A stretch of 64,000 nt of DNA. It comes from a bacterium BMS3Bbin08 (GTDB lineage Bacteria > Nitrospirota > Thermodesulfovibrionia > UBA6902 > BMS3Bbin08). The DNA is taken from positions 25,090 through 89,089 of the forward strand of contig BDTR01000039.1 in NCBI GenBank assembly GCA_002897775.1, given 5' to 3'. Every line of letters begins with the position of its first letter. Position 1 is the first letter of the stretch. The notes beneath the pieces were generated by a model. That model was not told where the DNA came from and did not search any database. It saw only the letters and a list, made by a program, of their open reading frames with translations. This document shows, one piece after another, positions 1 to 9,177 of the stretch. The position numbers and the translations under genes are program-made.

Positions 1-144
1 GATATCCCCGTTGTTATCGTATCAACGGAAAGCAGTGAAGAGGACAGGAAAAGGGGAATAGATCTGGGCGCTTTCGCCTATCTGGTAAAACCTTTTAAGG
101 CCGAGGTACTTCAGGACACAGTTAAAAAGGCGTTGAACTTATGA
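1..144 (+). CDS. Response regulator receiver domain, C-terminal part (cut by window edge)
   Basis: The reading frame is open from base 1 and ends with TGA at 142-144. The 47 visible residues are the end of a CheY-like receiver domain: a beta-4 strand ending in VIVSTE (conserved Ser/Thr), then GAFAYLVKPF with the conserved Lys-Pro pair, then the last helix. The phospho-acceptor Asp lies outside the window. The stop overlaps the cheA start (ATGA, 141-144), which implies translational coupling, so this is most likely a CheY-type output or adaptor of the same chemotaxis operon. It could also be the last domain of a longer protein. Confidence 0.85.
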   Translation, partial: DIPVVIVSTESSEEDRKRGIDLGAFAYLVKPFKAEVLQDTVKKALNL

Positions 145-2123
145 GCTCATCAAAAAAAGATTTTATTGCAGAGGCTGAGGAGATCATTGAGAACGCCAAT
201 GCGTGTCTTCTGGAACTGCAGAGCGGTTTTAATCCTGATACGCTGAATTCCCTGTTCCGCGCGCTCCACACAATGAAAGGCCTGTCAGGGCTCTTTGGCC
301 TGCGGGGCATTACTGACCTCAGTCATTCCCTGGAATCGATCCTTGATGATCTTAGGCTCGGGAAACTTGATTTTAATGATGACGCCATCAGTTTCATATT
401 CAGCAATATGGATATTCTCAGGGGGCTGATAGTACAGGTAAGCCAGGACAAGGACACTGACGACGTAAGTGACGCCATTAAGGCGGTAACAGAGTTCAGA
501 GAGGCGGGCAGGTCAAAAGAAAAAGGATCGTCTGCCGATGATATCGGTATAAGCCCGGCTGTTTTAAAGGTCCTTTCCGAGTATGAAGAGCACCGGCTTA
601 AAAGCAATATAAAGGAAGGAAAGCGGCTATATTTTGTGAAGGCGGTTTACGCGCTTACGGATTTTGCTCCCGGGCTTGAGAACCTTAACACTGCTTTGAA
701 GTCCTTAGGCGAGATAATAGCAACACTGCCTGTATCAGAAGGTGTGCCGGAAGGCTCTATAGGGTTTAACCTGCTTTTTGGAAGCGATTCAGGCACAGAT
801 GATATCAAACCAAAGGTCGCCCCCGCGGAGGTAGAGGAAATATCACTTCCAAAGAGTGAAGAGCCGCCCCCCCGGGCGCCAAAGGCTCCGGAGGTATCAT
901 TAAAGAGCTCTACCAATACAGTAAGAGTAGATATCGATAAGCTCGATAAAATCCTGAGTACGGTTGGGGAGCTTGTGCTGGCCAAAGGCGCCGTTGTCAG
1001 GATCGGCAATGAGCTGGCTGAAAGTGTGGGCTATACCGCGTTGACGCTGGATGTTTTTAAGATCACTCAGACCCTTGACAGAAAGCTTACAGAGCTTCAG
1101 GGACATATCCTTGAGTTAAGGATGGTTCCGTTCAGCCAGATATTTACCAGGCTCGCTCAGGTTGTAAGAAGGTATACGAGAGAGGTTAAAAAAGAGATAG
1201 ACCTTGAACTCTTTGGTGAAGATACAGAGATAGACAAGCTCCTGGCAGAAGAGATAATCGACCCGCTCGTACATCTTATCAGGAACTGTATTGATCATGG
1301 TATAGAACCCGCTGATAAGAGAAAGGCTGCCGGCAAAAAAGAGCGCGGCACAGTGACACTTAAGGCGTTTCCAAAGGGCAATAACGTAATAGTCTCTGTT
1401 CATGACGACGGCGCGGGCATTAATACCGGGAAGATCCTTCAGAAGGCGATTGAGCGTAACCTGGTGCCAGAGGACGAAGACCTTGAACGAAATGAAGTGC
1501 TCGATTTGATCTTCCTTCCGGGACTCAGCACAAAAGAACAGATAAGCGATATTTCAGGCAGGGGCGTGGGCATGGACATTGTAAAGGAAAAGCTGACATT
1601 GTTTGGAGGTTTTGTTGAGGTAGAGTCGGAAAGCGGTGAGGGGACCACATTCACGCTTACATTGCCCATAACTCTTGCCATTGTCAAGGCCCTGATAGTA
1701 AGTGTGGGAAATGAGATGTTCGCCATACCATTGACATCCATCTCGGAGACGTTTATTGTACAGCCCTCAAAGATCCAGACCATTGAAGAGAGAGAGGTTA
1801 TTGAGATCAGGGGTGAAATGCTGCCTTTACTGAGAGTGGCCAGGGTATTCGGCCTCGAGGAGACGGCCGTGGACGAATATTTCGCGGTAGTGATCGGTTT
1901 TGCGGGCAAGAGGCTTGGACTTCTGGTGGACACGCTGTCCGAGCAGACAGAGATAATCATTAAACCGCTTGGTGAGCATTTAAAAGGCATCCGGGGACTG
2001 GCAGGGGCCGCTGAGGTGGGCAGGCACGAAATAATTCTCGTTCTTGATGTTGAGGCCATGATGGAGGAATCTTTTTCAGGTAAGAAAAAGACAAGCCGGG
2101 CCGCATCAGATATAAAGACTTAA
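141..2123 (+). CDS. cheA: Chemotaxis histidine kinase CheA
   Basis: This cytoplasmic kinase of receptor arrays autophosphorylates on its Hpt domain and passes phosphate to CheY and CheB. The 660 residues show an Hpt domain (about 1-105) with phospho-acceptor H43 in ALHTMKGLSG, a middle region (about 150-255) where the P2 domain would lie and that ends in a Pro/Glu-rich linker, a dimerisation domain (about 270-335), an HATPase domain with N-box HLIRNCIDHGIE, G1 DDGAGI and G2 GRGVGMDIVKEK, and a C-terminal CheW-like domain (about 515-650). All catalytic boxes are intact. It is coupled to the upstream receiver gene by a 4-base overlap and heads a long collinear che operon. Confidence 0.96.
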   Translation: MSSSKKDFIAEAEEIIENANACLLELQSGFNPDTLNSLFRALHTMKGLSGLFGLRGITDLSHSLESILDDLRLGKLDFNDDAISFIFSNMDILRGLIVQVSQDKDTDDVSDAIKAVTEFREAGRSKEKGSSADDIGISPAVLKVLSEYEEHRLKSNIKEGKRLYFVKAVYALTDFAPGLENLNTALKSLGEIIATLPVSEGVPEGSIGFNLLFGSDSGTDDIKPKVAPAEVEEISLPKSEEPPPRAPKAPEVSLKSSTNTVRVDIDKLDKILSTVGELVLAKGAVVRIGNELAESVGYTALTLDVFKITQTLDRKLTELQGHILELRMVPFSQIFTRLAQVVRRYTREVKKEIDLELFGEDTEIDKLLAEEIIDPLVHLIRNCIDHGIEPADKRKAAGKKERGTVTLKAFPKGNNVIVSVHDDGAGINTGKILQKAIERNLVPEDEDLERNEVLDLIFLPGLSTKEQISDISGRGVGMDIVKEKLTLFGGFVEVESESGEGTTFTLTLPITLAIVKALIVSVGNEMFAIPLTSISETFIVQPSKIQTIEEREVIEIRGEMLPLLRVARVFGLEETAVDEYFAVVIGFAGKRLGLLVDTLSEQTEIIIKPLGEHLKGIRGLAGAAEVGRHEIILVLDVEAMMEESFSGKKKTSRAASDIKT

Positions 2124-2178
2124 AACGGCATTGAAATTTTATTGGTTGTATAACGGATAGTACGCAGCGGGGCGAGAT

Positions 2179-2988
2179 ATGTATGAGGAATTTTTCAGAC
2201 TGAAGATCAGACCGTTCAGTAAAACGCCTGATCCAAAATTTCTCTTTTACAGCAAAGCCCATGAAGAGGCGCTGGCTAGGCTTCTTCTGGGTGTGGAGGA
2301 AAAAGAACTGATCCTTTTGACGGGGGAGGTAGGGTCAGGCAAAACGACCCTTTCGCGCGTGTTGATGGATTCGCTTGGAGAAAAATACAGGGTTATCTCA
2401 ATACTGAACCCCCGGCTTACAGCCATTCAGTTCTTAAGGTCTATTGCAAAGGGGTTCGACATTGATGCGATCCGGTTCAAGGACGAACTGCTTGAAACGA
2501 TCTATGAGAAAGTATACGAGGATTACAACAACGGTGTAACGCCTGTGATAATTATCGATGAGGCTCAGCTAATACCGTATAAAAGCACTTTTGAAGAGAT
2601 ACGCCTGCTTACAAATTTTCAGCTTGACGATGAGAACCTTCTTAGCGTGATCCTCATTGGACAGCCGGACCTGAACAAAAGGCTTGAACGCAAGCCGTAT
2701 CTTCCTTTAAGACAGAGGATCGGTTTCAGATATCACCTTAACCCTCTTAGCGATGATGAAGTGCGGGAGTATGTGATACACAGACTGAAGGTGGCGGGCG
2801 GGACCGATCTGCTTTTCAGCGAAGAGGCTATAGAGGCGCTATCCAGGTTCTCCAGAGGGATCCCCAGAAATATCAATAATATTGCGTCCAGTTCCCTGCT
2901 TGAAGGCTTTGGCACTGACTCGCATGTCATATCAAAAGAAATTGTGGATGACGTGGCACATGAACTTGGCCTGAACGGGGTGAAGTAA
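2179..2988 (+). CDS. ExeA/GspA-like AAA ATPase inside the chemotaxis operon
   Basis: The 269-residue P-loop ATPase belongs to the ExeA/GspA-like AAA family. It begins with the family signature FFRLKIRPFSKTPDPKF, has Walker A GEVGSGKTT near residue 50, Walker B VIIIDEAQ near residue 120 and a sensor segment LIGQPDL. It ends after the AAA lid and lacks the C-terminal peptidoglycan-binding or transmembrane part of full GspA proteins. Related ATPases work in type II secretion or transposition (TnsC-like). Here the gene sits between cheA and cheW on the same strand with gaps of 55 and 10 bases, so a role tied to the chemosensory array is inferred; its real partner is unknown. Confidence 0.85.
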   Translation: MYEEFFRLKIRPFSKTPDPKFLFYSKAHEEALARLLLGVEEKELILLTGEVGSGKTTLSRVLMDSLGEKYRVISILNPRLTAIQFLRSIAKGFDIDAIRFKDELLETIYEKVYEDYNNGVTPVIIIDEAQLIPYKSTFEEIRLLTNFQLDDENLLSVILIGQPDLNKRLERKPYLPLRQRIGFRYHLNPLSDDEVREYVIHRLKVAGGTDLLFSEEAIEALSRFSRGIPRNINNIASSSLLEGFGTDSHVISKEIVDDVAHELGLNGVK

Positions 2989-2998
2989 TGGAGTTTTT

Positions 2999-3742
2999 AT
3001 GGATATAGCAAGGATCAGAAAAAAACTGAAAGCAAAGGCCTCTGACGCGCAGAAAAAAGCCCTTCGGCAGGCTCAGGATAAAACTGTGCAGCCGTCAGAG
3101 GAAGAGATAAAACATGGTGCAGGGGATACTCCGCAGGCAAATGATACGGAAAAAGTAGATATTATTCCGGAGACCCCTGGAGAGCAGAAGCCTTCGGAAA
3201 AAATCCTTCGACCCCCTCGACAGGCCTGCCTACCGGACAGGCAGGCTAGGGACGAAACAGAGCAGGCTGATACAGGCCGGGCAGAGACCGGTGCCACTGA
3301 AGAAGTTGAACCGGTAACAATACTTGAGATACTGGTTTTTAAGGTCTCAAACGAAGACTATGCGATAAGAATATCTGATCTGCAGGAAGTACTTAACAAG
3401 CAAAAATTTGTCAGGGTGCCCAGGGCGCCGGCTTATTTATTGGGCATAACATCGGTTCGTGGTAAAATACTTCCTGTTGTGGACCTCAGGAAGCGGCTGG
3501 AGCTTTCAGAAGATAACGAGGGGAAGGAAAAGATAATCATTCTGTCAGGAGAAAAAGAACCGATAGGTATTCTGGTCGGCGCGGTTTCAGATGTGCAAAG
3601 GTTTCCTGAGGACGGGCTTTTGCCCCCTCCGTCCACGCTGTCAGACGAGGAAAAGAGATTTATAGAGGGTGTGGTAAAGATAAAAAATAAATTTGTATCT
3701 ATTTTAAAAGTTGACGAGATACTCGGGATGGAGGAATTATGA
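2999..3742 (+). CDS. cheW: CheW-like coupling protein with long repeat-derived N-terminal linker
   Basis: The CheW domain occupies roughly residues 105-245 ([20 protein letters not shown] onward) and should link CheA to receptors. CheW proteins usually have about 150-170 residues; this one has 247 because of a charged N-terminal extension. Inside the extension the DNA carries dispersed repeat sequence read in frame, including an inverted CCTGCC/GGCAGG unit near 3219-3247 and a TTCGGCAGGCTCAGG-type stretch near 3063. The start ATG follows a TGGAG at 2989. The stop overlaps the next MCP start by four bases (ATGA). Confidence 0.9.
   Translation: MDIARIRKKLKAKASDAQKKALRQAQDKTVQPSEEEIKHGAGDTPQANDTEKVDIIPETPGEQKPSEKILRPPRQACLPDRQARDETEQADTGRAETGATEEVEPVTILEILVFKVSNEDYAIRISDLQEVLNKQKFVRVPRAPAYLLGITSVRGKILPVVDLRKRLELSEDNEGKEKIIILSGEKEPIGILVGAVSDVQRFPEDGLLPPPSTLSDEEKRFIEGVVKIKNKFVSILKVDEILGMEEL
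3207..3250. repeat. Dispersed palindromic repeat inside a cheW linker
   Basis: An inverted repeat of the form CAGGCCTGCC...GGACAGGCAGGC lies inside the coding region and is translated as part of the disordered linker. Similar CCTGCC/GGCAGG palindromes lie between genes near 6616, 20217 and 37343. Confidence 0.6.
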
Positions 3743-6600
3743 ACTTAAAACTGGAATTTAAGATCGTTGGGATGGTTATCATAACTCTGCTCATAGGGGC
3801 AGTATCTATCGGCTTTATGAGTATTAAGTTTTTGAGGACCGATATGAATAACCTGGTTGATACATATACGGGTGAAGCCATAACTTTTATGAAGCACGCG
3901 ATAGAAGAGACAATGATAACGGGCAACGCTGAAATAACAGAAGCCCTTACAAATAAACAGAAGGAATCCGGAAACGTCAAATCCATAACCATCCTTAACG
4001 CTCTGGGTCAGGAGGCGTTCACCACAACCGGGAAAAGTCTTCCTGCGGATGTTGCAATTACCGCTCAGATAAGGGAAAGCAGGACCACGTTTGTAAAACG
4101 GCTTGATGATATGAATATCTATTATGTTCCGCTTATTAAGAACGAGCGCTGCCTGCAATGCCATGATACTCAGGATGAGGTACTGGGCGCGCTGAAGATC
4201 GCTATGTCGGTTAAAGGGGTAAATAACCTGCTTGCTTACAGGACAAAGGTTGTAGTGTTGAGCCTTATTTTCGGCATATTGATCCTGGGAACGGCGTTGT
4301 GGATAGCCTTCAAAAAAGCAGTGATCAACCCTGTCAAGGAGCTCCAGCGGGCCGCGCATTCACTGGCCGGAGGCGATTTTTCATTTAAGACAAATATTCG
4401 CTCCAGAGACGAGATCGGGATGCTTAACGACGATATGAGCGATGCTATCAAAGGCATCGGCAACATTCTTCAGAGAATAGGGGCAGTGGCCAGGAGGGTC
4501 AAGACCGTCAGCATCGCTGTTGAAAAAGAGTCAAAGAAGGTCGCTGAAGGGACACAGCTTGAGACCGAGGCGATCGATAACATGCTTAGCGGCATAGAGG
4601 AGTTCAACCGAAGTGTGCTGGAAATTGCTGACAATGTAGCGGGGCTTTCCGTATCCTCGGAGCAGACAGCGGCGTCGGTTGATGAAACGAGTACAAATGC
4701 CGAAGAGATCACAAAGAACACAGTTGAGCTGTCAAGCGCTGTGGAAACGACCTCTTCTTCTATTGAAGAGATGTCGGCAAATATAAGGGAGATCGCCCTT
4801 AAGACCGAGGGGCTGAGCTCCTCCGCGGAGGAGACACTGAGCGCGATAGAAGAGATCAACTCGTCTGTTAAGGAAATAGAATCAAACGCGAGAGAATCGG
4901 CAAAGCTTTCAGAAAAGGTGACCGCGGACGCCTCGGGTTTTGGCATGGAGTCCGTTAACAAGACAGAGGAAGGTATGGAGAGGATAAAAACAACGGTACA
5001 GAAAACCGCTGAATTTATCGGAAAACTGGGCGGGAGGTCAGATGAGATAGGAAAGATACTGAACGTCATAGATGAGATAACCGACCAGACGGCCCTGCTC
5101 GCGCTGAATGCCGCTATCCTGGCGGCGCAGGCGGGAGAGCACGGGAAAGGTTTTTCTGTTGTCGCGGATGAGATCAAGGACCTTGCTGAAAGGACATCGT
5201 ACTCGACACAGGAGATATCATCGCTCATACAGGCTGTTCAGCAGGAAGTTCAGGGGGCTGTCAGTACCATGGGAGACGGCCTGAAGACAGTGGAGGAGGG
5301 TGCAAGGCTTTCACGGGAGTCAAAAAACGCCCTGCAGAAGATCATAGGCAGTTCCAGGAAATCAACCGAGATGGCCTCATACATTGAGAACGCCACGTCT
5401 GAACAGACAAAGGGTATCAGGTTTGTCACTGACGCGATGGAAAAAGTAAAGGACATGATCGGTCAGATCGCAAGGGCCACGACCGAGCAGACCAGGGGTA
5501 CTACGCTGATGATAGCGGCCTCGGAAAAGATCCGTGACATAACAAAACACGTGAAGAACTCTACTTTTGAGCAGGCCAGCGGCGGCAAACAGATAAATAA
5601 GGCTGTCGAGGATGTATCTGTACGCATACGTGAGATATCGGATTCCCTGGGAGAACAGAAAAAAGGCAGCGCGTCAATAGTATCCGCCATAGAAAAGATA
5701 AGGGACATTCCGGAGAAGAACAGAACCGGGGCGTTCAGTATGAACAGAAGCCTGAGGAACCTTCTGAAGGACGCTGATCTTCTTATGACAGAGCTCAGCA
5801 AGTTCAGGTTCGCCGCCAGTGAGAAAGAGGCGGCTGTATTAAAAATGGGTGTTGTGCCGCTGGAGTCTCCCTCGGAAATGTACAAGAAGTTTACGCCCAT
5901 TTCACATTACCTTGCGGAAAAGCTGGGTAAACATCTGGATCTCAAGATAGCCGTAAACTTTTCAGAGGCGTGTAAAGAGATCGGCACCGGTATCACGAAC
6001 ATCTGCTATATGACACCTTCCACTTATATAGAGGCGCACGTCAAATACGATGTTGAGATCCTTGTAAAGGCCCTTAGGAAAGGCAAACCTTTTCACCGTG
6101 CGGCCATCATTGCCAGGGAGAATGGAAAGATCAATAATATTGAAGATATAAAAGGTCATTCTTTTGCTTTTGGTGATGAGCGCTCTACCTCGAGCCATAT
6201 AGTGCCCCGGGCCATGCTCATGGAGGCCGGCATTGATCTGAAGGACCTCAGTTTTTATGATTATCTGGGTCAGCACGATGACGTGGTCAAAGCAGTGCTG
6301 GGCGGAGAATTCGATGCCGGCGGGGTCATGGAATCCGCGGCTGAAAAATTCACGGCACAGGGACTGAAGATCATAAAGTATTCACTTGATATACCGGAGT
6401 TCAATATATGTGTGAATAAAGATCTGCCGGAAGATGAAAAGGTCATGATAAAGCACGCCCTTCTGGAGCTGGACGAGGGGATTGCCGGGGGCAGTGAGAT
6501 CCTTCATGCAATATCCCGGGACTATACAGGGCTCACAGATGCCAGTGACAGTGATTACGACGTGATAAGGGAGATGATGCGGCGTATCGGCCTGCTGTAA
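3739..6600 (+). CDS. Methyl-accepting chemotaxis protein with periplasmic CxxCH motif and C-terminal PhnD-like domain
   Basis: The 953-residue receptor has a transmembrane helix (about 8-30), a periplasmic sensor containing C138-x-x-C141-H142 in a context like heme-binding DUF3365/Tll0287 sensors, a second helix (about 171-191), HAMP (about 191-243) and a long MCP coiled coil whose tip, [20 protein letters not shown], is near residue 455. The signalling helix is followed from about residue 700 to the end by a complete PhnD/phosphonate-type solute-binding domain ([14 protein letters not shown], then [11 protein letters not shown]). By the helix count this domain should be cytoplasmic, which is very unusual. 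The receptor may sense redox state or a gas through heme and a solute inside the cell; both are inferences. Confidence 0.9.
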   Translation: MNLKLEFKIVGMVIITLLIGAVSIGFMSIKFLRTDMNNLVDTYTGEAITFMKHAIEETMITGNAEITEALTNKQKESGNVKSITILNALGQEAFTTTGKSLPADVAITAQIRESRTTFVKRLDDMNIYYVPLIKNERCLQCHDTQDEVLGALKIAMSVKGVNNLLAYRTKVVVLSLIFGILILGTALWIAFKKAVINPVKELQRAAHSLAGGDFSFKTNIRSRDEIGMLNDDMSDAIKGIGNILQRIGAVARRVKTVSIAVEKESKKVAEGTQLETEAIDNMLSGIEEFNRSVLEIADNVAGLSVSSEQTAASVDETSTNAEEITKNTVELSSAVETTSSSIEEMSANIREIALKTEGLSSSAEETLSAIEEINSSVKEIESNARESAKLSEKVTADASGFGMESVNKTEEGMERIKTTVQKTAEFIGKLGGRSDEIGKILNVIDEITDQTALLALNAAILAAQAGEHGKGFSVVADEIKDLAERTSYSTQEISSLIQAVQQEVQGAVSTMGDGLKTVEEGARLSRESKNALQKIIGSSRKSTEMASYIENATSEQTKGIRFVTDAMEKVKDMIGQIARATTEQTRGTTLMIAASEKIRDITKHVKNSTFEQASGGKQINKAVEDVSVRIREISDSLGEQKKGSASIVSAIEKIRDIPEKNRTGAFSMNRSLRNLLKDADLLMTELSKFRFAASEKEAAVLKMGVVPLESPSEMYKKFTPISHYLAEKLGKHLDLKIAVNFSEACKEIGTGITNICYMTPSTYIEAHVKYDVEILVKALRKGKPFHRAAIIARENGKINNIEDIKGHSFAFGDERSTSSHIVPRAMLMEAGIDLKDLSFYDYLGQHDDVVKAVLGGEFDAGGVMESAAEKFTAQGLKIIKYSLDIPEFNICVNKDLPEDEKVMIKHALLELDEGIAGGSEILHAISRDYTGLTDASDSDYDVIREMMRRIGLL

Positions 6601-6615
6601 GCCAGAGGGTGATAG

Positions 6616-6642
6616 GGCCCTGCCTGTCAGAGGGGCAGGCCG
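6616..6642. repeat. CCTGCC/GGCAGG palindromic repeat
   Basis: The gap between the two MCP genes holds an imperfect inverted repeat, CCTGCCTGTC...GGGGCAGGCCGG. It resembles the repeat in the upstream cheW linker and could also form an intercistronic hairpin. Confidence 0.5.
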
Positions 6643-6661
6643 GTCTCGCGCTGAAAAAGAT

Positions 6662-8683
6662 ATGAATAAAAAAAGATCATTAATGTTCGGATTCCTGATA
6701 GGGCTTCTGGTAATTCTGATCGTGGTTCAGAGCCTTGGTTTTATCCTCTTCATATCATCGGTGCGCGGTGATCTGGTTAATGCGCTTAATGATAAGGTCG
6801 ACCGGACCGGGGCCCTGTTGGCTGAGATCGGCGCTGAACCGGTTTTAAACAATGACAGCGGATCGCTGGATTCATATCTGGAGAGGGTTTTTAGTGACGA
6901 AGATTTCACCTCTATCGTTGTGTATGACAGGGACGGTAATATTATAGCGCAAAAGACCAGAGCCGGACGGATCAGGCAGGTGGCAAACCCCTTTTACGCG
7001 CAGATGTTATTCAGCAGCGAGACCCCGGTGCTGATGGAGCGGCAGAAGATAGGTAATATAGAGATAACAGCATCGTCCGGCAGGATAAACAATGAGATAT
7101 TCAGGCACCAGCTGGCCGCTGTAATACATCAGGGCGTTCTGTCAGTGATCATTGTTATATTTGTGCTGTTTTTTTTCAGGATACATATCAAAAAACCTGT
7201 TTCAGACCTTATCTCCGTCATTAACAGGCTGGTTGCCGGCGATCTTACTGTAAAAATGCCGGCAGCAAAAAGTCTGGAGATAGAGGACCTGACAAAAAGT
7301 TTTAACGCGATGACCGGACAGGTCAAGGGCACTCTCAAGAAACTGTATTCGACCACGAACGACGTATCAATGGCAATACAGCAGATAAAACAGATCTCCG
7401 ATAAAGTGATCGAAGGCACTGACAATCAGCTGGCAGCTACACAGCAGGTGGTCGCGTCCATGGCCAGCTCCGATGACGCTGAAAAAGATATACTGGCTAA
7501 CACCCAGAATCTTTCCGAATTTTCCGAGGAAAACTTATCCTCTCTAATGGAGATCAAGTCCACGTCAGAAGAGATCACAGAGAGCTCTGAACAACTCTAT
7601 AAGGCTTCCTCTGACTCTTATTCCACGATCGCCGAGCTGGTCGCGGCGGCAAAGGCGATTTCAAAGAGCGCTGAAGAACTCTCTGTTTCAACAGAGCAGA
7701 TATCAGCTTCTATTGAGCAGATAAACGCTAACACGAACGAGGTTGATGAAAGCACCAGGGATTCCGCGGTTTTCGCGGCAAAGGTAAGGGAAATTGCCTC
7801 GGAGCAGGGCATGCTGAGCGTGGCCGACGCCATGGGCGGTATGGAGGAAATAACAAATGCCGTGGACACGACACTCCAGCTGGTAAGGGACCTTAAGCTA
7901 AAATCCAAATCAGTCGAAAAGGTCCTGTCCGTTATAGATGATGTTACAAAACAGACCAATCTGCTGAGCGTGAATGCCGCTATTCTGGCGTCACAGGCAG
8001 GTGAGTACGGGAAAGGATTCTCAGTGGTCGCGGATGAGATCAAGACACTGGCGGACAGGACGTCCGCGTCAGCAAAGGAGATAACAGGTATTATCAAGGC
8101 CATCCAGAGAGGTGTTACGCAGACGACCAATGTTACCGAGAGCACAAAAATAATAGTGGAAAGGGGCAACAGCCTGGTTATAAAGACCGGGGAGGCATTC
8201 AGGGACGTTATAAACAGCGCGCAGCAGTCCTCTGAAATGGCCGATAGGATCCATAACGCGATCGCGGAACAGGTAAGGGGTATTTCACAGATAAAAGAGG
8301 CAATGGAGATGATCATGGAAGCGGTCGGGCAGGTTACCGGAGCCACCCATGAACATGAGATAGGCTCGGAACACCTGATCGGAGTTGCCGAGAATGTTAA
8401 GGGGATCGCGGAGGTCATTAAAAAGAGCATGCAGGAGCAGACCGCGGGTATCAGCCTGATATCGAAAAATCTCGAACTTGCGAACGGGAAGATCAGGCAG
8501 ATAGTTGAGTCCACATCCAGGCACGGCAGGGCAAACGAGGAGATCCTTTTTGCGGCAGAAGAGATCGGCGGGGTCTGCAGCAGCACGCATATGATCACAC
8601 AGGACATGATCTCGTCCTTTGAAACTCTCCACAAGGAGGCTGAAGCCCTGAAAAAATATATGGACGGTTTTAAGTTTGAGTAA
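6662..8683 (+). CDS. Methyl-accepting chemotaxis protein
   Basis: This 673-residue receptor has a transmembrane helix (about 7-32), a short periplasmic domain of about 120 residues with no recognised ligand motif, a second helix (about 158-177), HAMP (about 178-230) and a cytoplasmic signalling coiled coil. The hairpin tip (about 435-460) reads NLLSVNAAILASQAGEYGKG and continues [15 protein letters not shown]. The position normally held by the Glu of NAAIEAA is Leu, as in the preceding MCP, so the two receptors share a tip variant and probably the same array. The 3' end overlaps the next cheW by eight bases. Confidence 0.93.
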   Translation: MNKKRSLMFGFLIGLLVILIVVQSLGFILFISSVRGDLVNALNDKVDRTGALLAEIGAEPVLNNDSGSLDSYLERVFSDEDFTSIVVYDRDGNIIAQKTRAGRIRQVANPFYAQMLFSSETPVLMERQKIGNIEITASSGRINNEIFRHQLAAVIHQGVLSVIIVIFVLFFFRIHIKKPVSDLISVINRLVAGDLTVKMPAAKSLEIEDLTKSFNAMTGQVKGTLKKLYSTTNDVSMAIQQIKQISDKVIEGTDNQLAATQQVVASMASSDDAEKDILANTQNLSEFSEENLSSLMEIKSTSEEITESSEQLYKASSDSYSTIAELVAAAKAISKSAEELSVSTEQISASIEQINANTNEVDESTRDSAVFAAKVREIASEQGMLSVADAMGGMEEITNAVDTTLQLVRDLKLKSKSVEKVLSVIDDVTKQTNLLSVNAAILASQAGEYGKGFSVVADEIKTLADRTSASAKEITGIIKAIQRGVTQTTNVTESTKIIVERGNSLVIKTGEAFRDVINSAQQSSEMADRIHNAIAEQVRGISQIKEAMEMIMEAVGQVTGATHEHEIGSEHLIGVAENVKGIAEVIKKSMQEQTAGISLISKNLELANGKIRQIVESTSRHGRANEEILFAAEEIGGVCSSTHMITQDMISSFETLHKEAEALKKYMDGFKFE

Positions 8684-9143
8684 ATATACGGTATTTACGA
8701 TTGCCGGTGAAGAATTCGGGATCGAGCTTGGCAGAGTTGTAGAAGTCATGAGGCCGCAAAAGGCCACTCCCCTTCCAAAAGTGCCCTATTTTGTTGACGG
8801 CGTAATAAACCTGAGGGGCACAATAATACCTGTGATGGACCTTAGGAAACGTCTTAATGTAAAGCCTTCTTCCAGAAAAGAAAGGATCATTGTTACGAAG
8901 ATGCACGGGGAGAAAATGGGGATCCTTGTTGACTCTGTCACTGAAATAATAGATATTGACGACTCACAGATAGCTCCTTCGCCTTCGATCTTTAAAGGCC
9001 TTAAGCCGGAATATATGAGCGGGATCGGTAAAGTTAAGAAAAGGTTAATAGTTATTCTCAGCCTTGATAACCTGCTGACCTCCGAAGAAATGATAATGCT
9101 GGACGAGCGTAAAGAGGAATTATCTCCGGAGGACCTTTCATAA
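8676..9143 (+). CDS. cheW: Chemotaxis coupling protein CheW
   Basis: This compact 155-residue CheW-domain protein (YTVFTIAGEEFGIELGRVVE; GVINLRGTIIPVMDLRKRL) should couple the two upstream MCPs to CheA. It starts at TTG 8676, inside the end of the MCP gene; this start lines up with the beginning of the CheW fold and no better upstream start exists. It is a second, separate CheW in the same operon, without the linker seen in the first. Duplicate CheWs commonly serve different receptors; that division of labour here is inferred. Confidence 0.92.
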   Translation: MSKYTVFTIAGEEFGIELGRVVEVMRPQKATPLPKVPYFVDGVINLRGTIIPVMDLRKRLNVKPSSRKERIIVTKMHGEKMGILVDSVTEIIDIDDSQIAPSPSIFKGLKPEYMSGIGKVKKRLIVILSLDNLLTSEEMIMLDERKEELSPEDLS

Positions 9144-9177
9144 TAATCATCCATCAGCGCAAAAAGGAGGAAAACAG

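Noticed and set aside
1439..2059. Long open frame on the minus strand inside cheA
   Set aside because: It is Ser/Pro-rich antisense text opposite a well-conserved gene; similar shadows occur opposite both MCP genes.
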